This document shows, one piece after another, positions 7,214-12,828 of a DNA stretch of 12,828 nt. The notes under the pieces were generated by a model. It searched no databases. It was not told the DNA's origin and saw only the letters and a program-made list of their open reading frames with translations. The DNA is taken from the NCBI GenBank assembly GCA_900545905.1, contig URBA01000015.1, forward strand, positions 1-12,828, given 5' to 3'. Each line of letters starts with the position of its first letter. Positions within the stretch are counted from its first letter, which is position 1. Both the position numbers and the translations under genes were made by a program. This DNA is from an uncultured Collinsella sp. Its GTDB lineage: Bacteria > Actinomycetota > Coriobacteriia > Coriobacteriales > Coriobacteriaceae.

Positions 7214-8618
7214 ATTCCATTTGTGATTTCGCTGTAGCGGCAAGCTGAGCCACATAGTCCTTAAACACGCGGCCGCGCTCCTCATAGCCCGAGAACTCAT
7301 CGAACGAAGAGCAGGCAGGAGAAAGTAAGATCACGTCGCCACGGCTCGACAGCGAACGGGCAACGTCCACGGCATCGCGTAGGTCATCCGCCTGGGCGAT
7401 ATCCACATCGCCATCGACATCGGCCTCGTCCATAGCGGCGGTGAAGCGCTCGCGCGCATCGCCAAAGCAGACGACCGAGCGCACGTTGTCCATAACGACG
7501 CGCGCGAAGTCCGTGAGCGGCGTGCCCTTATCGTGGCCGCCGAGCAGCAAGATCACGTCGTCATCGGGAAATGCCGTCAGTGCCTTCTCGACCGCGTCGG
7601 TGTTGGTCGCCTTGGAATCGTTGACGTAGCGCACGCCGTCAATCTCGCCACACGGCTCCACACGGTGCTCGAGCGGCTGGAACGAGGCCAGACCACGGCA
7701 GATACCATCGACATCGGCACCGACTGCCAGGGCAGCCGTGGCGGCGCACAGGGCATTGATAACATTGTGATGGCCCGAGATCTTGAGCTCGGATGTAGCG
7801 ATGAGCGGTGTCTCGACGCCCTTCAGGCGCACGATCATCTTGCCATCGCGCACAAAGGCGGCATCCTCACCCTCAGGCTCGTCAAAGGCAACCTTGCAGA
7901 TGCGACGACCCGGCGTGTAGATGTACTCATCGAACTCGTGAATGCCGGCGTCTTCGACGTCGACAACCACCAGATCGTCATCGACCATATTGTCAAACAG
8001 CTTGATCTTGGCAAGCGCATAGTTCTTATGGCTCCTATGCCAGCCCAAGTGGTCGGGAGTGATGTTGAGCAGCACTGCCACGCGAGGGTGGAACTCGGTG
8101 GTCGTAGCAATCTGATAGCTCGAGAGCTCAGCCACAAACCACTCGTTGTGGGCTCGGCCGTCAATCTCGTTGACCGGCGGCTCGCCGATGTTGCCGACAG
8201 CAACGCTGGCCTCGCCGGCAGCCTTGAGCAGATAATCAGTCAGCGACGTGGTGGTCGTCTTACCGTTGGTGCCCGTGATGGCAATCCAGTTATCGGGCGA
8301 CAGGCGATAGGCAAACTCTGGCTCACCCATAATCTGAGCGGCATGTTCGCGCCCGGCCTTAAAGAAGCCCGAGAACTCCGAGATGCCCGGGCACGTCACG
8401 CATACGTCATAGGCGCCCTCGACCTGTTCGGTCCCATAGACAAACGACGCACCAGCAGCCTCGAGCGCACGCGTGGCGTCATTGGGCTCAGAGGTGCCGC
8501 CGCCATACACGGTAACGGCGCTTACGCGCTCGGGATGTGCCAGCGCCCAGCGGGCGACATCGAGACCGGATTTGCCCTGACCCAAAACGAGCAGGCTAAA
8601 GACATCAGCAAGAGGCAT
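7212..8618 (-). CDS. murD: UDP-N-acetylmuramoylalanine--D-glutamate ligase MurD
   Basis: MurD is the ATP-dependent cytoplasmic ligase that adds D-glutamate to UDP-MurNAc-L-Ala. The 468 residues show VLGQGKSGLDVA in the N-terminal Rossmann domain (11-22), the ATP loop GTNGKTTTT (116-124), ELSSYQ (164-169), NITPDHLGWH (185-194), a lysine at about 204 where Mur ligases carry a carbamylated lysine, GHHNVINA (282-289), and the C-terminal motifs YVNDSKATN (331-339) and LSPACSSFDEF (432-442) followed by ERGRVF, which are typical of MurD. The length is usual. A run rich in Asp (about 396-418) lies in the C-terminal domain. The ATG at 8618 follows the mraY stop by 9 nt, with a modest GTGG 6 nt upstream. 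The TAG stop forms part of the ftsW ribosome binding site. Confidence 0.97.
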   Translation of the reverse strand: MPLADVFSLLVLGQGKSGLDVARWALAHPERVSAVTVYGGGTSEPNDATRALEAAGASFVYGTEQVEGAYDVCVTCPGISEFSGFFKAGREHAAQIMGEPEFAYRLSPDNWIAITGTNGKTTTTSLTDYLLKAAGEASVAVGNIGEPPVNEIDGRAHNEWFVAELSSYQIATTTEFHPRVAVLLNITPDHLGWHRSHKNYALAKIKLFDNMVDDDLVVVDVEDAGIHEFDEYIYTPGRRICKVAFDEPEGEDAAFVRDGKMIVRLKGVETPLIATSELKISGHHNVINALCAATAALAVGADVDGICRGLASFQPLEHRVEPCGEIDGVRYVNDSKATNTDAVEKALTAFPDDDVILLLGGHDKGTPLTDFARVVMDNVRSVVCFGDARERFTAAMDEADVDGDVDIAQADDLRDAVDVARSLSSRGDVILLSPACSSFDEFSGYEERGRVFKDYVAQLAATAKSQME

Positions 8619-8627
8619 GAAAGACCA

Positions 8628-9647
8628 CTATCCCAACTGGAAGAACAGAGCAAGGCCAACGGCACCAAAGGCCGCAGCGATAATCCAAAAACGGATGACG
8701 ACCTTGGTCTCGGCCCAGCCCTTCTTTTCGAAATGATGATGGATGGGCGCCATAAGGAAGACGCGCTTGTGCGTAAAATGGAAGTAGACAACCTGAATCA
8801 TGACCGACAGGGTCTCAACGATAAACAGGCCGCCGATGATGAGGGAGACGACCTCGGTGTTGGTCATGATGGACGTGCAGGCAAACGCGGCGCCCAGGGC
8901 AAGCGAGCCGGTATCGCCCATAAAGATGCTCGCCGGATAGCAGTTGAACCACAGAAAGCCCAAGCAGGCACCGGCACACGCGGTACAGAAGATGGACAGG
9001 TTCACGTCTCCGTGCAAAAACGCCATGGCAGCCATGGCGAGCATGGCAATCATGGAGGTGCCGCCAGCAAGACCGTCGAGGCCATCGGTCAGGTTCACGG
9101 CATTAGAAAGACCGGCGATCATCAGCCAGCAAAAGACAATGTAGAGCCACGGGAACGAAAGGCCACAGATGGTGGTCGAAAGAACACCGAGGTCAATCGT
9201 CAGGCCGCCGGGAAAACGAATCTCGGGGGCGACGCCGCACCAGTTGACGGCAAGTACCGTAAAGGTGACACAGATAATGGTTAGGCCGATCATCTTGGCA
9301 TGAGGCGTCAGACCGAGCGAGCGCCCATGCGTAACGGAGGTCAGGTCGTCGATCAGGCCCAGCACGCCGGTCGCCAGCGTGGCGAGCAGCACGAGCACGA
9401 GCTCGGTGGTGAGCTTGCCCATCAGCAGGCAGGTCAGCGAAATCGCGACGAGAATGACAACGCCACCCATGGTGGGCGTTCCCTGCTTAACCAAATGACG
9501 CTTGGGGCCGTCGGCACGAACCTGCTGGCCGATACCCTCGACCTTAAGTAGCTTGATCCACCACGGCATGAGCAGCAGCGCAATGGCAGCGGCGATGCCA
9601 AGCCCCAAAAAAGCCTGATACGTTGGATACGAGGGATTGCCGAACAT
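8628..9647 (-). CDS. mraY: Phospho-N-acetylmuramoyl-pentapeptide-transferase MraY
   Basis: MraY is the integral membrane enzyme that moves phospho-MurNAc-pentapeptide from UDP to undecaprenyl phosphate, making lipid I. The 339-residue protein is hydrophobic throughout, with about ten membrane segments. It carries the family motifs KQGTPTMGG (54-62), LIDD (98-101), NAVNLTDGLDGLAGG (182-196), FMGDTGSLALG (242-252) and APIHHHFE (280-287). The aspartates at 100, 101 and 245 match the catalytic and Mg2+-binding residues of the family. The ATG at 9647 lies 3 nt after the TAG of murF. A GGAAGG within the last murF codons is about 13 nt away, so initiation may rely on coupling with murF. The stop is TAG. 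Confidence 0.98.
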   Translation of the reverse strand: MFGNPSYPTYQAFLGLGIAAAIALLLMPWWIKLLKVEGIGQQVRADGPKRHLVKQGTPTMGGVVILVAISLTCLLMGKLTTELVLVLLATLATGVLGLIDDLTSVTHGRSLGLTPHAKMIGLTIICVTFTVLAVNWCGVAPEIRFPGGLTIDLGVLSTTICGLSFPWLYIVFCWLMIAGLSNAVNLTDGLDGLAGGTSMIAMLAMAAMAFLHGDVNLSIFCTACAGACLGFLWFNCYPASIFMGDTGSLALGAAFACTSIMTNTEVVSLIIGGLFIVETLSVMIQVVYFHFTHKRVFLMAPIHHHFEKKGWAETKVVIRFWIIAAAFGAVGLALFFQLG

Positions 9648-9650
9648 GGG

Positions 9651-11075
9651 CTAGCACACACCTTCCACAAAGCGGTCGAGCTCAACAAAGCGGGAACCCT
9701 TGACCAGTACAACATCATGTTTTTCAAGCGCGCCGCCCATGCGGTCGAGCACCTGCTGATAATCGGAGAACACCTGGATGCGGTCCTCGTCCATGCCCAT
9801 CATGCGCGCGGCATCGGCCATAAGCTGGGCCAGCTCACCACCCACGCACGCCAGCATGTCGAGCTTCTTGGCGGCGGCATAGGCGCCCACGAGCTCATGC
9901 ATGCGAGGAGCCTCATCGCCCATCTCGCCCATCTCGCCCAGGATCGCCATGCGAGACCCCGTGCACGAAAGCGAGCACAGCAGGTCGAGGCCAGCAGCCA
10001 TGGATTCGGCACTGGCGTTATAGGAGTCATCGATGACGCGTGCACCGCTCTTGGCGCGCTTGATCTCCTGGCGGTGTCCGGTGATCGTGAGACCCCTAAA
10101 GGCAGCATCGATCTGCTCGGGCGTCACGCCCAGGCGATAGGCAACCGCGGCGGCCTTAACGGCATTAGGAACGGACTGCACGCCGGGGATGGCAAGCATG
10201 GTATCGGTCGTCTCACCCTGGCCAAAATCGAGCGTAAAGACCGGACGGCCCTCGTCATCAACACGAATGTCGCGGGCACGGACCTCATCATCGTCCGAGA
10301 CGCCGGCCAGCATCACATCGATACCAGCAGGCTGGGCGAACGTATCGCGAATGAACGGCGTAAAGTCGTCCTCACCGCCCAAAACCAGCAGCGGCAAGAA
10401 GTCGCCGGCGGCGCACATACCCTGGACAATCTCGGCCTTAGCGCGGGCGATGTTCTCGCGGCTGCCCAAAATGCCGATGTGAGAGGTACCAATCTTGCTC
10501 ACGATGGCAAGGTTGGGATTGGCGGACTGGGACAGGCGCTCAATCTCGTGGAAATGGTTCATGCCCATCTCGAGCACCAGGACCTCGGTATCGGCCGGAG
10601 CGGAAAGCACCGTGAGCGGCATGCCGATCAGGTTATTGAAATTGCCCTTGGTGGCCCAGACACGATAGCGCTTGGCGAGCACAGCGGCGAGCACGTCCTT
10701 GGTCGTCGTCTTGCCGATGGAACCGGTAATGCCAACGACCAGGCAGCCAAGCTCCAGGCGATACGTGTGCGCCAAACGCAGCAGAAACTCCTCGGGATCA
10801 TCGGTCAGCAGGATGGCGCACCCCTTGTCCTGCGCCAGCGAGACCAGCTCGGCCTCGGGCTCACGCGTCATCACGACGGCGCCGGCACCCGACTGGACGG
10901 CACGGGAAGCAAAATCATTGCCGTCGACGTTTTCACCGGGAAAGGCGACGAAAATCGTCCCTTCCTCGACCTGGCGCGAGTCGATAACGCACCCGCGGCA
11001 TACCCGATCGGCTTCTCCCGTCACGGTTCGGGCCCCTGTTGCGGCCGCGAGGTTGTTGACGGCGATCTCTATCAT
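9651..11075 (-). CDS. murF: UDP-MurNAc-tripeptide--D-alanyl-D-alanine ligase MurF
   Basis: MurF is the ATP-dependent cytoplasmic ligase that adds D-Ala-D-Ala to the UDP-MurNAc-tripeptide and completes the soluble precursor. The 474 residues show DSRQVEEGTIFVAFPGENVDG from residue 32 (N-terminal UDP-binding domain; the cognate domain of MurE is similar), the ATP loop GITGSIGKTTTK (115-126), NFNNLIGMPLT (145-155), EMGMN (169-173), GTSHIG (196-201), PNAVKAAAVA (303-312) and DDSYNAS (349-355), ending VLVKGSRFVELDRFVEGV. NFNN and SYNAS separate it from MurE. The ATG at 11075 has GGGGAG (11081-11086) 5 nt upstream. It is separated from the upstream PBP gene by 127 nt; murE, which often lies at this junction, is absent. 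The stop is TAG, 3 nt before mraY. Confidence 0.97.
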   Translation of the reverse strand: MIEIAVNNLAAATGARTVTGEADRVCRGCVIDSRQVEEGTIFVAFPGENVDGNDFASRAVQSGAGAVVMTREPEAELVSLAQDKGCAILLTDDPEEFLLRLAHTYRLELGCLVVGITGSIGKTTTKDVLAAVLAKRYRVWATKGNFNNLIGMPLTVLSAPADTEVLVLEMGMNHFHEIERLSQSANPNLAIVSKIGTSHIGILGSRENIARAKAEIVQGMCAAGDFLPLLVLGGEDDFTPFIRDTFAQPAGIDVMLAGVSDDDEVRARDIRVDDEGRPVFTLDFGQGETTDTMLAIPGVQSVPNAVKAAAVAYRLGVTPEQIDAAFRGLTITGHRQEIKRAKSGARVIDDSYNASAESMAAGLDLLCSLSCTGSRMAILGEMGEMGDEAPRMHELVGAYAAAKKLDMLACVGGELAQLMADAARMMGMDEDRIQVFSDYQQVLDRMGGALEKHDVVLVKGSRFVELDRFVEGVC

Positions 11076-11202
11076 TGCAGCTCCCCTGTAAACCTAATAA
11101 TGCTATCGGCGTATTGTATCCCAGCGCCGCGTATGCGTGGTGCAGGGCATGTGAACACCCCTCATATGGGACAACAAACCACGCCCCAAAGATTGTAACC
11201 CC
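11076..11202 (-). promoter_or_regulatory. ftsI-murF intergenic spacer, possible internal promoter
   Basis: This 127-nt spacer holds no recognisable gene. On the minus strand a GGGATACAAT includes TACAAT (11113-11118), a fair -10 hexamer about 37 nt before the murF start codon. No matching -35 hexamer is seen at 16-18 nt. A plus-strand stem GCGCCGCG-tatg-CGTGGTGC (11124-11143) needs G-U pairs and would contain A-C mismatches in the transcribed strand, so it is not a terminator of ftsI. An internal promoter for murF is possible but weakly supported. Confidence 0.25.
11081..11086 (-). promoter_or_regulatory. Ribosome binding site of murF
   Basis: GGGGAG on the minus strand, 5 nt before the ATG at 11075. 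It is a good match and fixes the start. Confidence 0.75.
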
Positions 11203-12828
11203 CTACTTCGTGTGCGGGATACCCAGCACGTCGAGCGCGTTGGCCATAATGAACTGGAACGGAACCGCAGCGGCATCTGAGCCGCTCGGCGTTCCGTCGA
11301 GCGTGATATAGCACAGCACTTTGGGCGATTGTGCCGGTGCAAAGCCCATAAAGGACGACATGTAGTTCTCCTTGAGGTAGCCGCCGTTCTCGTCGGCACG
11401 TTCGGCCGTACCGGTCTTACCCGCCACGTCATAGCCGTCAACCGCGCCGCCAACGCCCGTTCCCTCCGACACGACCGTCTGCATGCACGATGTCACCTGG
11501 GATGCGGCATCCTCAGAAATCGCGCGCTCGCCTTCGCCCCAGTCCTTCTCGTCGCCCTTGCTGGACTTATAGAAGTGCGGGGTCATCATCACGCCGCCGT
11601 TGGCGATGCCGCCCACGGCACGTGCGATCTCAATCGGCGAGACAGACAGCGCCTGTCCAAAGCTCATCGAGCCCAGCGTGGCGCCGTCATACTGGTCACG
11701 CTCCTTGACGATGCCCAGGCTCTCGCCCGGAAAATCGACACCCGAGCTGTGACCGATACCCCACTTGTCCACATAGGTGGCAAAATCATCGGCACCGATC
11801 TTGCGTCCCACCAGGACAAAGCCCACATTGGACGAACGGCGCATCATCTCGCGCACGTCCATGGTCATGGTGTAGTCGCGCTTATCGGCGTCGGTAACGG
11901 TGTCGTCGCCAACCTTAATGCTCGCCGGCACCTCAAACGACGTACTCGACCGCACGACACCCAAGTCGAAGCCGGCGCCCGCCACGAGCGTCTTAAAGAC
12001 CGAGCCGGGCTCGTAGGCATCGGTAACCAGGCGCAAGTTCATGTCCTCGGTCTTGGCGTTTTCCAGATCGGTCTGGTCATATGTCGGATACGAGCATGCC
12101 GCCAGAATCTCGCCCGTCGTGGGATCGGTGACCAGGGCCGAGCCATTCTTGGCCTTGGTCTTTTCGACCGCCTCGGCCAGGGCGTCCTCGGCGGCACGCT
12201 GGATATTGACATCGAGCGTCGTCACGATGTCCACGCCGTCAACCGCCGCCACCTTTTTATAGGCGCCGCCCGCGATATAGCTACCGTCCCTCGCCCGCTC
12301 GCGCACCAGCGAACCGTTGGTTCCGGTCAAAAGCTTGTTGTACTGTTTTTCGAGGCCCGTCAGACCGTCGTTGTCCACGTTTACCACGCCAAGCACCTGC
12401 GATGCCAGGTTGCCGTAGGGGTACACGCGCTTCATGGCCTGCTCAAAGAGCACGCCTGGCAGGTTCTTCTTCTCCAGCGCCGCGACATCGTCCTCGTCCA
12501 CCTGGCGTTTGATATACACCCAGGTGCCATCCGACTCAACGAGCTCGCGACAGGTCTTTTTATCGATTCCCGTAGCTTTGACCAGCGCTGACACCGTCTT
12601 GTCAACGTCCTCGATAAGCTGAGGATTCACGGCGATGTTGCGACATTCGACCGACGACGTCAGCACGTTGCCGTTACGGTCGTAGATGGTACCGCGCTTG
12701 GCATATAGCGTCTGCGCGAGCAAGCGACGTGCATCGGCGCGGTCGCGTAGCTTATCGGCTTCCACGATTTGATAGTCGGCAAGGCGAAGGACGCCCAAAC
12801 CCAAGCCAAACCCGATGAAGCCCATGAC
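11203..12828 (-). CDS. ftsI: Class B penicillin-binding protein, FtsI/PBP2-like, 5'-truncated
   Basis: This is a septal transpeptidase that crosslinks peptidoglycan outside the membrane and pairs with FtsW. The frame is open to the right edge; the first visible residues (MGFIGFGLGLGVLRLADYQI) look like the end of the membrane anchor, so the start codon and cytoplasmic N-terminus lie beyond the window. Numbering from the visible Met at 12825, it shows the pedestal motif RGTIYDRNG (44-52), then the transpeptidase domain with SVFK (275-278, nucleophile S275), SSN (331-333) and KTG (470-472), plus SFGQALSVSPIEIA (388-401). It ends about 68 residues after KTG and has no PASTA domain, unlike SpoVD or PBP2x. 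At least 541 residues are visible; family members are commonly 550-700. Place at the head of the cluster before murF supports FtsI. The symbol is by context. The stop is TAG. Confidence 0.93.
   Translation of the reverse strand, partial: VMGFIGFGLGLGVLRLADYQIVEADKLRDRADARRLLAQTLYAKRGTIYDRNGNVLTSSVECRNIAVNPQLIEDVDKTVSALVKATGIDKKTCRELVESDGTWVYIKRQVDEDDVAALEKKNLPGVLFEQAMKRVYPYGNLASQVLGVVNVDNDGLTGLEKQYNKLLTGTNGSLVRERARDGSYIAGGAYKKVAAVDGVDIVTTLDVNIQRAAEDALAEAVEKTKAKNGSALVTDPTTGEILAACSYPTYDQTDLENAKTEDMNLRLVTDAYEPGSVFKTLVAGAGFDLGVVRSSTSFEVPASIKVGDDTVTDADKRDYTMTMDVREMMRRSSNVGFVLVGRKIGADDFATYVDKWGIGHSSGVDFPGESLGIVKERDQYDGATLGSMSFGQALSVSPIEIARAVGGIANGGVMMTPHFYKSSKGDEKDWGEGERAISEDAASQVTSCMQTVVSEGTGVGGAVDGYDVAGKTGTAERADENGGYLKENYMSSFMGFAPAQSPKVLCYITLDGTPSGSDAAAVPFQFIMANALDVLGIPHTK

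Noticed and set aside
7533..9284. 583-codon plus-strand open frame opposite murD and mraY
   Set aside because: It is the complement of two certain genes with full motif sets. Its translation is rich in His, Arg, Gly, Asp and Gln with no recognisable domain. Long antisense frames arise in G+C-rich genes where TTA, CTA and TCA codons are avoided.
11124..11143. GC-rich hairpin GCGCCGCG-tatg-CGTGGTGC as a terminator of ftsI
   Set aside because: Pairing needs G-U wobbles that exist only in plus-strand RNA. In the transcribed minus strand these become A-C mismatches, and no T-run follows.
9717..11198. 493-codon plus-strand open frame opposite murF
   Set aside because: It is antisense to a complete murF, has no domain or ribosome binding site I can support, and has the same shadow composition.
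11329..12591. 420-codon plus-strand open frame opposite the PBP gene
   Set aside because: It is a shadow of the transpeptidase gene, with an Arg/His/Gly-rich translation and no motifs.

Overview
The window is a nearly complete stretch of a division and cell wall (dcw) cluster, and every gene lies on the minus strand. Read in the direction of transcription (right to left) the order is: class B penicillin-binding protein/FtsI (5' end beyond the right edge), murF, mraY, murD, ftsW, murG, murC, murB, ftsQ, ftsZ (3' end lost at the left edge). The products make and export lipid II (MurC, MurD and MurF for the stem peptide, MurB for UDP-MurNAc, MraY and MurG for lipids I and II), polymerise and crosslink it at the septum (FtsW with FtsI), and organise the divisome (FtsQ, FtsZ).

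The organism is most likely a high-G+C Gram-positive of the class Coriobacteriia, perhaps Collinsella-like. This is inferred from the G+C-rich composition (judged by eye), the actinobacterial-type layout with ftsZ directly after ftsQ and no ftsA, the long basic N-terminal extension on FtsQ, and the character of the proteins. I could not check it by search. The genus is a guess; actinobacterial affinity is firmer.

Layout: genes are tightly packed. There is a 44-nt overlap (murB/ftsQ), an 11-nt overlap (ftsW/murG), and gaps of 3 to 9 nt elsewhere. The only real spacers are 127 nt before murF, 97 nt before murC and 199 nt before ftsZ. The last is AT-rich and holds three short palindromes. No stretch above 300 nt lacks a gene. 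No tRNA, rRNA, CRISPR array, insertion sequence or prophage gene was seen.

Positions 1-29 are not genomic. They match the Illumina Nextera read-1 transposase adapter, including the complete 19-bp Tn5 mosaic end, so the left edge is an untrimmed assembly artefact. It gives the truncated ftsZ a false C-terminus (LSLIHI-stop).

I do not see a previously undescribed system here. The points worth a second look are the adapter artefact, the strong preference for TAG stop codons (7 of 9 complete 3' ends, no TGA), the polycationic FtsQ tail rich in (S/A)(K/R)P, a repeated short motif in the FtsW C-terminal tail, the absence of murE between ftsI and murF, and the palindrome-bearing leader of ftsZ.
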